Assembly (NCBI GenBank): GCA_963815965.1
Contig: CAWFIT010000008.1
Location: 62,001-126,000, forward strand
DNA from: DASVFB01 sp963815965
GTDB taxonomy: Bacteria; Actinomycetota; Thermoleophilia; Gaiellales; Gaiellaceae
Direction of reading: 5' to 3'
Length of the DNA: 64,000 bases
Below are positions 23,929 through 32,736 of the stretch, piece after piece. The notes under the pieces were generated by a model. The model made no database searches. It had not been told where the DNA came from and saw only the letters and a program-made list of their open reading frames with translations. The position numbers and the translations under genes are program-made. Position 1 is the first letter of the stretch. The number at the start of each line of letters is the position of its first letter.

Positions 23929-26506
23929 ATGGTCGACCTGCCGACCGGCACCGTCACGTTCCTCTTCACGGACGTCGAGGAATCGACGCGACTGCTCGAG
24001 CAGCTCGGCGCAGCCGAGTACGGAAAAGTGCTCGAAGAGCATCGCGCGCGGCTTCGCCGCGTGTTCCACCTCGGGCGCGAGGTGGACACGCAGGGCGACG
24101 CCCTCTTCTACGCGTTCGAACGCGCGGACGACGCCGTCGCCGCGGCCGCGGCAGGGCAGCGCGCGCTCGAGGGCTTGCCGCTCCGCGTGCGGATGGGACT
24201 GCACACCGGCCAGCCGTCGATCGTCGGCGACGACTACATCGGCCTCGACGTCCACCGGGCCGCGCGTATTTCCGCCGCGGCGCACGGCGGGCAGGTGCTG
24301 CTCTCGCAGACGACGCGCGATCTCGCGAACGCGGAGGCGCGCGACCTCGGCGAGCACCGCCTCAAGGACCTGACGCAGCCGCAGCCGCTCTACCAGCTTC
24401 TGGCACCCGGCCTCGAGACGGAGTTCACGCCGCTGCGGACGCTCGAGAACCGGCCCACGAACCTGCCGTCGCAGGCGACGCCGCTCGTCGGGCGGAGCGC
24501 CGAGCTCGAAGACGCTCCGCGCGTTGCTCGAAGACGACGACGTCCGGCTCGTCACGCTCACCGGCCCGGGCGGCTCCGGCAAGACGCGACTCGCTCTCCA
24601 CGCGGCCGCGGAGGCCGTCGAGCTGTTCCGGAACGGCGTGTGGCTCGTCGCCCTCGAGGCCGTCACCGAGCCTGCGTTGCTGCTGCCGACCATCGCCCAG
24701 ACGCTCGGCCTGTACGAGTCGGGCGACAGGCCGCTGGAGGACGCGCGATTCACGAGCACCTCGCAGGGCAGAACGTCCTGCTCGTGCTCGACAACTTCGA
24801 GCAGCTGCTGGACGCGGCGCGGGCCGTGAGCGACCTCCTCGACGCCTCGCCGCTCGTGCAGGTCGTCGTGACGAGCCGGGCGCCGCTTCGCCTCGCGGCG
24901 GAGCACGTCTTCCCCGTGCCGCCGCTGCTGCTGCCCGACCCGAGCTCGCTCCCTGACGCTCGACGCGCTCTCGCAGTACGAGGCGGTGCAGCTGTTCGTC
25001 GAGCGCGCGCAGGCGGTCGCGCCGACGTTCGCGATTACCAGCGAGAACGCGCCCGCAGTCGCCGAGCTGTGCGTGCGCCTGGACGGCCTGCCGCTCGCGA
25101 TCGAGCTCGCCGCGGCTCGGGTGAAGCTCCTGCCGCCGCAGGCGCTCCTCGCGCGGCTCACCCGACGGCTCGAGCTTCTCCGCGGCGGCGCGCGCGACCG
25201 TCCCGAGCGCCAGCAAACGCTTCGTGCCACGCTCGACTGGAGCTTCGATCTTCTGGAAGAGAAGGAGCGGGGCCTGTTCGCGCGACTGAGCGTGTTTGCG
25301 GGCGGGTTCCGGCTCGACGCTGCGGAAGCCGTGTGCGACGCGAGCCTCGACGACGTCGACACGCTCCTCGAAAACAGTCTGCTGCGTTCGGAGGAGCTGC
25401 CCAGACGGGGAGCCGCGGTTCTTCATGCTCGAGTCGATCCGGGACTACGCGCGCGAGCACCTCGAGCAGGACGAAGAGGCGGACGCGCTACACGAGCGGC
25501 ACGCGCGCTGGTACGCGAACTGGCTCGAGCGCCGAACCGATCGGCGCCTGATGGGAACGCTGCTCGGCGCGTGGGAGCCCGAAGACGAAGAGCACGACAA
25601 CATCAGGGCTGCACTCGCGTGGGCGCGCGAAAGCGGCGAGATCGAGCTCGAGCTGAAGTTCGCGGCCTCCGCCGGCCTGTTCTACTGGCCGAACCGTGGC
25701 CACCTGACCGAGGGTCGCCGCTGGCTCGACGACGTGTTGAGCCGTTCGCAGGGCGGCGACGAACGACAGCGGGCGCGCGCGCTCGTCGCGGCCGCGCAGC
25801 ACGCATGGCGTCAGGGCGACTACGAGGGCTGCGAGGAGCTCGCGGCCCAAGCGCAGGCGTCGCTCGAGCGTCGCGACGACCGGCCGGCGCTCGTGTTCGC
25901 GCTCATGGCGCGAGGCATTGCCGCGGAGTACCGCGGGGACTTCGAAGCCGAGGCGAAGCATTTCGAAGCGGCGGAACTGATCTTCCGCGAGATCGGTCAC
26001 GCCGATGCGCTGGGCTCGATCCTCAACAACCGCGCGTACGCCGAGCTCATCGCGAGGGACTTCGAGTCGGCCGAACGACGCCTACGCTCCCTCGCCGACT
26101 CCTCCACGGGAGTCGTCGAGGCTCTTCGTAGCCGCGAATCACGGCCTCGCCCTCGCTCAGCTCGGCCGGCTCGACGAGGCGGACGCGCGCTTTGCAGAGG
26201 TTCTCGACGCCGGGACCTCGGTCGAGCAGAGCGATTGAGATCGTGTTCTACGGCTTCGAGGGTCTCGCGCTCGTCGCGGCGGCGCGGGCCGACGACCTGC
26301 GCGCCGCGCAGCCTCTGGGGCGTCTCGGCCGGCGATTCGCGAAGCGACCGGGTACGTGCTCGCCGTCGCCGAGCAGCAGCTTCCACGACGAGCTCGAGCC
26401 GGAGGTTCGCACGCGTCTCGGCGAGGCCGAGTTCGACCGCGCCTGGAACGAGGGCCGGCAGCTCCCTCCCGACGACGCGATGGCGCTGGCGCTAGGCCGG
26501 CGTTAG
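23929..26506 (+). pseudogene. Class III cyclase-domain / AAA ATPase / TPR regulator, many frameshifts as sequenced
   Basis: The repaired protein has about 855 residues. Residues ~1-165 form a class III nucleotide cyclase domain: metal ligands in LFTDVEES and TQGDALFYAF, and GLDVHRAARI where the usual Asn is His, so catalysis is uncertain. Then a P-loop NTPase (TLTGPGGSGKTRLAL, LLVLDNFEQL) of the AfsR/LuxR-ATPase type and C-terminal TPR-like repeats, ending ALALGRR. Nine insertions are needed to join the pieces: near 24514, 24744 (2 nt), 24951, 25403, 26116, 26230, 26313, 26330 and 26384. Codon-level homology persists through every shift, which suggests sequence error. Confidence 0.8.
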
Positions 26507-27544
26507 CTCGGCGGAGCCGAGCCGCTGCGCGAACGCGACGAGCAGCCGCACGGCATTCTCGACGTCGTCGAGCGACACGAGCTCCGTCGGCGTGTGGATG
26601 TACCGCGTCGGGACGGACACGAGACCGGTCGGGATGCCGGCACGGCTCAGGTGGTAGGCGTCGGCGTCCGTATGTGTCGAGCCGCGCACGACCTCGACGC
26701 CGTAGGCGATCTCCTCCTGCTTCGCAGTCTCCTCGAGCAGGTCGAAGACACGCTCACTCAGCGGTGCTCCGCGCGCGAGCGTCGGCCCCTGCGCAACACG
26801 GATGTCGCCCATCTCCTCGACCTCGCCCTCCGGAATGTCTCTCGCCCAGGTGACGTCGACCGCGATGGCAACGTCCGGCCGAACGGAATAGGCAGTCGTG
26901 CGCGAGCCCGCGAAGTCACCGACCTCCTCGCCGACGGCCGCTACCGCGACGACGTCGCCCGGCGCGCCACCCGCGTCCGCCACCCGCCGCGCCGTCTCGA
27001 GCGCGACGTAACAGCCGAAGCGGTTGTCCCACGAGCGCGAAGCAACCCGGTTGTTGCGCAGCTCCACCGGCTGAGGCGCGAGCACCACCCCGTCGCCGAG
27101 CCGGACCGCCGAGCGCGCGTCGTCGCCGTCGCGCGCGCCGATGTCGATGAACAGGTCCTTCATCTCGATCTTCTCGTCCTTGTCCCGCTTGAACGAGCTG
27201 CGCTTCTTGCCGATCACGCCCGGCACGCGGCCGGCGGCGGTCAGCACCTCGACTCGTTGCGAGAGCAGCACCTCGGCCAGCCAGCCGCCGATGCCGCGGA
27301 AGTAGAGAAAGCCCTTGTCGTCGATGTGCGTGACGGCGAGGCCGATCTCGTCGATGTGCCCTACGATCGCGAGCGCCGGCCCGTCCGTCGTGCCCTTGAC
27401 TCGTGCGGTCGACGATCCGAGCGCGTCCGACGAGACCTCCGCGAAAGCCTCACCGGCCTTGCGCCACACGGCCGCGGCCGGAGCTTCGTGCCCAGACGGG
27501 CCGGGCGTCGTCAGCAACTCGCGTAGGAGATCCGGAATCGGCAC
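26492..27544 (-). CDS. M42-family aminopeptidase (endoglucanase/glutamyl aminopeptidase-like)
   Basis: A 350-residue dinuclear metallopeptidase. Metal/catalytic residues are visible in VGHIDEIGLAV, SWDNRFGCYVAL, AVGEEVGDFAGS, AIAVDVTWARD and the late His YIHTPTELVSL. The fold and size fit M42 aminopeptidases (TET-type, dodecameric in characterised members). GTG 27544 was chosen over the ORF-extending start at 27580 because TAATCT lies 8 nt upstream and because family members begin close to PDLLRELLTTPGPSG. It is divergent from the trp operon and overlaps the convergent regulator gene by 15 bp. Confidence 0.9.
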   Translation of the reverse strand: MPIPDLLRELLTTPGPSGHEAPAAAVWRKAGEAFAEVSSDALGSSTARVKGTTDGPALAIVGHIDEIGLAVTHIDDKGFLYFRGIGGWLAEVLLSQRVEVLTAAGRVPGVIGKKRSSFKRDKDEKIEMKDLFIDIGARDGDDARSAVRLGDGVVLAPQPVELRNNRVASRSWDNRFGCYVALETARRVADAGGAPGDVVAVAAVGEEVGDFAGSRTTAYSVRPDVAIAVDVTWARDIPEGEVEEMGDIRVAQGPTLARGAPLSERVFDLLEETAKQEEIAYGVEVVRGSTHTDADAYHLSRAGIPTGLVSVPTRYIHTPTELVSLDDVENAVRLLVAFAQRLGSAELTPA

Positions 27545-27552
27545 GGCGGGGC

Positions 27553-27558
27553 AGATTA
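27553..27558 (-). promoter_or_regulatory. Leaderless -10 box (TAATCT) of the M42 peptidase gene
   Basis: TAATCT on the minus strand lies 8 nt before GTG 27544. It sits directly beside the trp promoter -35, so the two divergent promoters share about 50 bp. Confidence 0.55.
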
Positions 27559-27560
27559 CC

Positions 27561-27589
27561 TTGACGCGGCCGCTGCGCACACTTACGCT
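27561..27589 (+). promoter_or_regulatory. trp operon promoter (TTGACG - 17 nt - TACGCT)
   Basis: TTGACG (27561-27566) and TACGCT (27584-27589) are separated by 17 nt, the best sigma-70-type promoter in the window. The -10 box ends 8 nt before the ATG of the leader peptide, so the trp mRNA probably begins almost at that ATG (leaderless trpL). Confidence 0.65.
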
Positions 27590-27597
27590 GCCTGGCG

Positions 27598-27657
27598 ATG
27601 ACTCTTGCTCCGCGCACCTGGGCCTGGCGCCTCGAGCGGAGCGGGAGCCTGCGCTGA
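27598..27657 (+). CDS. trpL: trp operon leader peptide with two Trp codons
   Basis: A 19-codon open frame, MTLAPRTWAWRLERSGSLR, with TGG codons at positions 8 and 10 (27619-27621 and 27625-27627) and a TGA at 27655-27657. It has no ribosome-binding site but begins 8 nt after a good -10 box. It sits 60 bp before trpE and is followed by a hairpin. Paired Trp codons in a short frame before trpE are the hallmark of trp attenuation: ribosomes stall there when charged tRNA-Trp is low. The peptide is too short for database similarity, so the call rests on position and codons. Confidence 0.7.
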   Translation: MTLAPRTWAWRLERSGSLR

Positions 27658-27683
27658 CCTAGCGTGCACAGCCCGTTCCGCTC
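27634..27683 (+). promoter_or_regulatory. Long stem-loop in the trp leader
   Basis: GAGCGGAGCGGG (27634-27645) can pair with CCCGTTCCGCTC (27672-27683) over 12 bp with one G-U. A further short inner stem forms around the leader stop codon. The 5' arm overlaps the 3' half of the trpL frame just after the Trp codons, so a stalled or moving ribosome would open it. It ends 4 nt before the terminator-like hairpin. I could not identify a classical antiterminator that uses the terminator's own 5' arm. Confidence 0.55.
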
Positions 27684-27687
27684 CACC

Positions 27688-27713
27688 GAGACCCGCGAGG
27701 GTCTCTTTCGTTT
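27688..27713 (+). terminator. trp attenuator hairpin just before trpE
   Basis: GAGACCC (27688-27694), loop GCGA, GGGTCTC (27699-27705), then TTTCGTTT. This 7-bp stem with a T-rich tail is a plausible intrinsic terminator only 3 nt before the trpE ATG (27717). The only GA-rich candidate ribosome-binding site for trpE, GAGGG at 27697-27701, is inside the stem. The hairpin may thus also hide translation initiation. Confidence 0.6.
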
Positions 27714-27716
27714 GCA

Positions 27717-28931
27717 ATGACCACGGCAATCGCAACCGACCTGCTCACCCCGCTCGGGGCTTACCTCCGCCTGCGCAATGAAGGGCGCGGCTCGTTCTTG
27801 CTGGAGTCGGTCGAGCACGGACGGCTCGGGCGTCATTCGTTCGTCGGCGCCGGGACTCGCCTCGTCTACCTGAACGAGGCCGAGGCGCTGGGTCTCCCGG
27901 TCGTCGGCTACGTCGGGTACGACCACATCGCGAAGCTCGAGCCGACCGTATCGCTGCCCGACGACGGGCCCGACCTGCCGGAGAGCCGCTTCGTCGTCGC
28001 CGACACGCTCATTCGGTTCGACCACGTGTCCGGAGTCGCGGACGTGCTCTACGGCAATGCCGATGCGCTTGCCGCGCCGCAGCCGCCGGTGCCGCGCGGC
28101 GGCGGGAAGCGCGGCCCGCTCCGCCGCTTCCCGGAGCAGGCGGAGCACGAGCGGCGCGTGCTTCGCGCGAAGGAGTACATCCGCGCGGGCGATGCGTTCC
28201 AGATCGTCGTCGCGCAGCGCGCAGAGCGGCCGACCTCGGCGTCGGCCCTGGAGCTCTACCGCGCGCTGCGGCGGATCAACCCATCGCCGTACCTGTTTCT
28301 GCTCGAGCTGGACGGGCTCGCATTGATCGGCTCGTCGCCGGAGACCGTCGTCAAATGCGAGGGAACGCGCGCCGAGGTCAATCCGATCGCCGGATCGATC
28401 GCACCGGGCGACGGTGACGCGGAGGCTCTCTTGAGCTCCGAGAAGGACCGCGCGGAGCACGTCATGCTCGTCGACCTCGGGCGCAACGACCTCTCACGCG
28501 TGTGCAAGCCGGGCACAGTGCAGGTCGAGCGCTTCCTCGAGCCCGAGCGGTTCTCGCACATCACCCACCTCGTCTCGGAGGTCGCCGGCGAGCTGCGCGA
28601 CGGCGTCACTCCGTTCGATCTCCTGCGCGCGTGCTTCCCCGCGGGAACGGTCTCGGGCGCGCCGAAGATCCGCGCGATGCAGATCATCTCCGAGCTCGAG
28701 GAATACCGGCGTGGCATCTACGGCGGCGCCGTTGGGTACGCGCTTCCGGGCGGCGCCCTCGACACGTGCATCGCGATTCGTACGATCGTCCTCGTCGACG
28801 GTCTCGCACGGCTGCAGGCCGGAGGCGGGATCGTGGCGGATTCGGATCCCGCAGAGGAGCATCAGGAGTGCCTGAACAAGCTCGCGGCGCTCGAAGCGGC
28901 AATCGAGCTTGCGGAGTCGGAACAACGATGA
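27717..28931 (+). CDS. trpE: Anthranilate synthase component I
   Basis: A 404-residue chorismate-utilising enzyme making anthranilate with TrpG. Conserved catalytic-domain blocks are visible: FQIVVAQR, NPSPYLFLLELDG, IGSSPETVVKCEG, INPIAGS-like NPIAGSIAPGDGDAEAL, HVMLVDLGRNDLSRVC, and CFPAGTVSGAPKIRAMQII near the C-terminus. It is shorter than typical TrpE (~490-520), mainly in the N-terminal half. First structural gene after the leader/attenuator; its stop overlaps trpG by 4 bp. Confidence 0.95.
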   Translation: MTTAIATDLLTPLGAYLRLRNEGRGSFLLESVEHGRLGRHSFVGAGTRLVYLNEAEALGLPVVGYVGYDHIAKLEPTVSLPDDGPDLPESRFVVADTLIRFDHVSGVADVLYGNADALAAPQPPVPRGGGKRGPLRRFPEQAEHERRVLRAKEYIRAGDAFQIVVAQRAERPTSASALELYRALRRINPSPYLFLLELDGLALIGSSPETVVKCEGTRAEVNPIAGSIAPGDGDAEALLSSEKDRAEHVMLVDLGRNDLSRVCKPGTVQVERFLEPERFSHITHLVSEVAGELRDGVTPFDLLRACFPAGTVSGAPKIRAMQIISELEEYRRGIYGGAVGYALPGGALDTCIAIRTIVLVDGLARLQAGGGIVADSDPAEEHQECLNKLAALEAAIELAESEQR

Positions 28932-29458
28932 TCCTGCTCGTAGACAACTACGACTCGTTCACGTACAACCTCGCGCACTACCTGAGCGAGCTCGGCGCGG
29001 AAGTGTCCGTTCGTCGCCCCGAGCAGCTGAGCGACAACCTCGAGCCGACGCACCTCGTCCTCTCCCCCGGCCCCGGGCGCCCGTCGGAGCAGCTCGTCGA
29101 GCTCGTTCGCAGCTCGCGCGTGCCGACGCTCGGCGTGTGCCTCGGACACCAGGCCGTCGTCGAGGCGTTCGGCGGCGAGATCGACAGCGCACAACGACTG
29201 CTGCACGGCAAGACGAGCGTCGTCGAGCACGACGGCAAGGGCGTCTTCCGCGGCCTGCCGCAGGGGCTCGAGGTCGGGCGCTACCACTCGCTCGCCGCGA
29301 CGCGCGTGCCCGACGTGCTCGAGGTGTCGGCGCGGAGCGACGACGGCGAGGTGATGGGCGTGCGCCACCGCGAGCTGCCGATCGAAGGCGTGCAGTTCCA
29401 TCCCGAGTCCGTGCTGACACCGCTCGGCAAGGATCTGCTCAGGAACTTCATCTCGTGA
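28928..29458 (+). CDS. trpG: Anthranilate synthase component II (glutamine amidotransferase)
   Basis: A 176-residue class I glutamine amidotransferase supplying ammonia to TrpE. The N-terminus LLVDNYDSFTYNL is typical. The catalytic Cys is in GVCLGHQ and the His/Glu pair in QFHPES. It is slightly shorter than average TrpG/PabA. It overlaps trpE and trpD by 4 bp each, so all three are translationally coupled. A shared role in folate synthesis (PabA) is possible as in some Gram-positives. Confidence 0.95.
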   Translation: MILLVDNYDSFTYNLAHYLSELGAEVSVRRPEQLSDNLEPTHLVLSPGPGRPSEQLVELVRSSRVPTLGVCLGHQAVVEAFGGEIDSAQRLLHGKTSVVEHDGKGVFRGLPQGLEVGRYHSLAATRVPDVLEVSARSDDGEVMGVRHRELPIEGVQFHPESVLTPLGKDLLRNFIS

Positions 29459-30477
29459 TCCAACGCGCGATCACGAGGCTGCTCGAGGGATACGACCTGA
29501 CGCGGGCCGAGGCGCGCGACGTGATGGGGTCGATCATGGACGGCGAGGCGACGCAGGCGCAGATGGGCGGGTTCCTGGTCGCGTTGCGCTTCAAGGGAGA
29601 GACCGCGCAGGAGATCGCCGGCTGCGCGGAAGCGATGCGAGAGCACGTGCTCGCCGTGAATCCGAAGCGCGACGACCTCGTCGACACCGCCGGCACAGGC
29701 GGTGACAACGCGCACACGCTGAACATCTCCACCGCCGCGGCGCTCGTCGCCGCCGCCGCAGGCGCAGCCGTCGCGAAGCACGGCAACCGCGCCGTGTCGT
29801 CGAGCTCCGGCTCTGCCGACGTGCTCGAGGCACTCGGCTTCTCGCTGGAACTTCCTCCGGAGCGGATCGAGCGCTCGATCGACGAGCTCGGCTTCGGTTT
29901 CCTCTTCGCCCCCGCACACCATCCCGCGATGAGGCACGCCGCGCCGGTGCGCCGCGAGCTCGCCACGCGAACCGTGTTCAACGTGCTCGGGCCGCTGACG
30001 AATCCCGCGGGCGCCAGGGCGCAGGTCGTCGGTGTCTTTTCCGCCGATCTCGTGCCGACCATCGCCGAGGTGCTCACACAGCTCGGCGCGCGGCGCGCCT
30101 TCGTCGTGCACGGCGCGCACGGGATCGACGAGCTGTCTCCTGCAGGACCCAACCTCGTTGCCGAGGTCGTGCGCGGGCAGGTGATCGAGCGGACGATCGA
30201 CCCACTCGAGCTCGGCGTCGCACGCTGCGCGCCTGATGAGCTTCGCGGCGGAACTCCCGCGGAAAACGCGGCCGCGATTCGCCGCGTCTTCGACGGAGCC
30301 GACGGCGGGGCGCGGGACGCGATCCTGCTCAACGCCGGCGGCGCGATCGCCGCAGCCGGGCACGCGGCGGACCTGCGCGAGGGGCTCGAGCTGGCACGGA
30401 AAGCGGTGGCGAGCGGCGCTGCAGGAGAGCGGCTCGAAGCGCTCGTGGCATTCTCGCGAGGCGATGGGACGCTTTAG
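29455..30477 (+). CDS. trpD: Anthranilate phosphoribosyltransferase
   Basis: A 340-residue enzyme attaching phosphoribose from PRPP to anthranilate. Visible are the PRPP-binding DTAGTGGDNAHTLNIS, AKHGNRAVSSSSGSADVLEALG, FAPAHHPAMRHAAPVRRELATRT (in part) and NVLGPLTNPAGA. Starts with GTG 29455 overlapping the trpG stop by 4 bp and ends inside the start of trpC/F (overlap 14 bp). Confidence 0.96.
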   Translation: MIQRAITRLLEGYDLTRAEARDVMGSIMDGEATQAQMGGFLVALRFKGETAQEIAGCAEAMREHVLAVNPKRDDLVDTAGTGGDNAHTLNISTAAALVAAAAGAAVAKHGNRAVSSSSGSADVLEALGFSLELPPERIERSIDELGFGFLFAPAHHPAMRHAAPVRRELATRTVFNVLGPLTNPAGARAQVVGVFSADLVPTIAEVLTQLGARRAFVVHGAHGIDELSPAGPNLVAEVVRGQVIERTIDPLELGVARCAPDELRGGTPAENAAAIRRVFDGADGGARDAILLNAGGAIAAAGHAADLREGLELARKAVASGAAGERLEALVAFSRGDGTL

Positions 30478-31627
30478 CGACGCACTCCGCGCGCCCGGCC
30501 TCAGCGTGATCGCCGAGATCAAGCGGCGGTCGCCGTCCGAGGGGGAGCTACGCCCGCGCGCCGATCCGGTCGAGTTCACCGTCGCGTTCGGCCGCGCGGG
30601 AGCGGCGGCAGTGTCGATCCTCGTCGACGAGCGTTTCGACGGCTCGCTCGCCGACCTGAAGTCCGCACGCGCGGCGGCACCCGATGCCACGTTGCTCGCG
30701 AAGGGCTTCTTCACCGAGGAGCTGCAGCTCCTGCAGATGAAGCTCGCCGGCGCCGACGCGGCGTTGCTCCTGCTGCGTGACGTCGACGACAGCCGCGCCG
30801 CCGCGTTGCTCGGCTACGCGGCGGAGCTGCGGCTCGACATGCTCGTCGAGGCTCACGACGCGGTAGAGCTCCAGCGCGCCGTGCGTCTCGGAGCCGAAGT
30901 GATCGGGATCAACGCGCGCGACCTGTCGACGTTCGAGATCGACCGGCGCACCCAGCTCGAGCTGGTCGCGAGTGCGCCTCACGACCGCGTGATCGTCGCG
31001 GAGTCGGGCATCAATTCTCGCGCACAGGGCGCCTCCGCCGAGCTCGCCGGCGCCGACGCGCTGCTCGTCGGCAGCGCGCTGATGCGCGCGCCGGACCCGG
31101 TGGCGAAGCTGCGTGATGTGCTCACGCGCCCGCTCGTGAAGGTGTGCGGGCTGACGCGCGACGAGGACGTCGCAGTCGCGGCCGAAGCAGGTGCCGACCT
31201 CGCGGGCTTCATCCTCGCGAAGGAGAGCCCGCGGCGCGCGAAGCGCGTGCTCGACGTCCCGGACACGATGCTTTCGGTCGCTGTCTTCGTCGAGGACGTC
31301 GAGGAGACGCCGGCCGACCTCATGCAGGTCTACGAGCGCGAGAACGGGCACCGCTCGCAGGACGCGGTGCTCTTCCGCGGCGAGCAGCGCGTCGCGACCG
31401 TGATCGACCTTCCGTGGCAACAGCAGGACCCGCGACATCTCGAGCGAGCCCGCAGCACCGTCGGGCGCGTGATGCTTGCGGGCGGGCTGGCTGCGGACAA
31501 CGTCCGCGCGGCGATCGACGCCGTGCGTCCGTGGGCAGTCGACGCGAGCTCGCGGCTGGAGGTGAAGCCCGGAGTCAAGGATCCCGAGCTCGTGCGCGCG
31601 TACGTCGAGGCCGCTCAGTGGCAGTGA
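30464..31627 (+). CDS. Fused indole-3-glycerol-phosphate synthase / phosphoribosylanthranilate isomerase
   Basis: A 387-residue TrpC-TrpF fusion covering two consecutive steps. Residues ~1-220 are TrpC: SVIAEIKRRSPSEG (Glu and Lys), LLAKGFFTEE (the usual KDF is KGF), LVEAHDAVEL, INARDLSTFEID, ESGI. TrpC is short at the N-terminus, lacking ~35-40 residues before the first catalytic strand. Residues ~228-387 are TrpF: VKVCGLTRDEDV with the catalytic Cys, and WAVDASSRLEVKPGVKD with the Asp. ATG 30464 overlaps the trpD stop by 14 bp. Fusion in this order is known from enterobacteria but is uncommon in actinobacteria. Confidence 0.93.
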   Translation: MGRFSDALRAPGLSVIAEIKRRSPSEGELRPRADPVEFTVAFGRAGAAAVSILVDERFDGSLADLKSARAAAPDATLLAKGFFTEELQLLQMKLAGADAALLLLRDVDDSRAAALLGYAAELRLDMLVEAHDAVELQRAVRLGAEVIGINARDLSTFEIDRRTQLELVASAPHDRVIVAESGINSRAQGASAELAGADALLVGSALMRAPDPVAKLRDVLTRPLVKVCGLTRDEDVAVAAEAGADLAGFILAKESPRRAKRVLDVPDTMLSVAVFVEDVEETPADLMQVYERENGHRSQDAVLFRGEQRVATVIDLPWQQQDPRHLERARSTVGRVMLAGGLAADNVRAAIDAVRPWAVDASSRLEVKPGVKDPELVRAYVEAAQWQ

Positions 31628-32736
31628 CGTACGGCCCGTACGGAGGCCGCTACGTGCCGGAGACGTTGATTCCGGCACTCGACGAGCTCGAGGCCGGCTG
31701 GCGCGAGGCGCAGGCGGATCCCGCGTTCGCGGCGGAGCTCGATGAGCTCGGACGGACGTATGCAGGGCGGCCGACGCCGCTCACGCTCGCAGAGCGCTTC
31801 GCGCCGGGAAAGCGCCTCTACTTGAAGCGCGAAGACCTCCTCCACACGGGCGCGCACAAGCTGAACAACGCACTCGGCCAGGCGGTTCTCGCGCGACGGC
31901 TGGGGAAGCAGCGCATCGTCGCCGAGACTGGCGCGGGGCAGCACGGGGTCGCCGCAGCGACCGTGTGCGCACGCTTCGGGCTCACGTGCGTCGTCTACAT
32001 GGGCAGCGAGGACATGCGCCGGCAGCGGCCGAACGTCGAGCGGATGGAGCTGCTCGGCGCGGAGGTGCGTCCCGTCGAGTTCGGCACGCGCACGCTGAAG
32101 GAAGCGACGAGCGAGGCGATCCGCGACTGGATCACGAACGTCGAGACGACGCACTACCTGATCGGCTCCGCCGTCGGCCCTCACCCGTACCCCGAGCTCG
32201 TGCGCGAGCTCCAGGCAGTGATCGGACGCGAGGCGCGTGCGCAGTTCCTCGACGCCGAGGAAAGGCTGCCGGAGGTCGTCGTCGCATGCGTCGGCGGTGG
32301 ATCGAACGCGATCGGGATGTTCGCCGGCTTCCTCGACGACGACGTGCGGCTGATCGGCGTCGAAGCCGCGGGCGCGGCGTCCCTCGGCACCGGACGCCCC
32401 GGCGTGCTGCACGGCGCGCGCTCCTCGATCCTCGCCGACGAGGACGGACAGATCCTCGACGCGCATTCGATCTCCGCGGGTCTGGACTACCCCGGCGTCG
32501 GCCCGGAGCACGCGTTCCTCCGCGACAGCGGCCGGGCCGAATACGTCGGCGCGACCGACGACGAGGCGCTCGACGCGTTCCGCGCGTTGACGCGCACCGA
32601 GGGGATCATCCCCGCGCTCGAGCCGGCGCACGCGCTCGCGCGCGCGCGCGAACTTGACGAGACGTACGTCCTCGTGTGCCTCAGCGGCCGCGGCGACAAG
32701 GACCTGGAGGAGGTGTTGACGCGTGGCGACGCATGA
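31618..32736 (+). CDS. trpB: Tryptophan synthase beta chain
   Basis: A 372-residue PLP enzyme (TrpB1 type) joining indole and serine. PLP lysine in HTGAHKLNNALGQ, ETGAGQHGVA, the phosphate-binding GGGSNAIGMF, and C-terminal CLSGRGDKD. The N-terminus TYGPYGGRYVPETL is standard. Two GTG codons (31618 and 31624) both overlap the trpC/F stop; either may be used. trpA is not adjacent but three genes away at 34196. Confidence 0.96.
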   Translation: MAVTYGPYGGRYVPETLIPALDELEAGWREAQADPAFAAELDELGRTYAGRPTPLTLAERFAPGKRLYLKREDLLHTGAHKLNNALGQAVLARRLGKQRIVAETGAGQHGVAAATVCARFGLTCVVYMGSEDMRRQRPNVERMELLGAEVRPVEFGTRTLKEATSEAIRDWITNVETTHYLIGSAVGPHPYPELVRELQAVIGREARAQFLDAEERLPEVVVACVGGGSNAIGMFAGFLDDDVRLIGVEAAGAASLGTGRPGVLHGARSSILADEDGQILDAHSISAGLDYPGVGPEHAFLRDSGRAEYVGATDDEALDAFRALTRTEGIIPALEPAHALARARELDETYVLVCLSGRGDKDLEEVLTRGDA

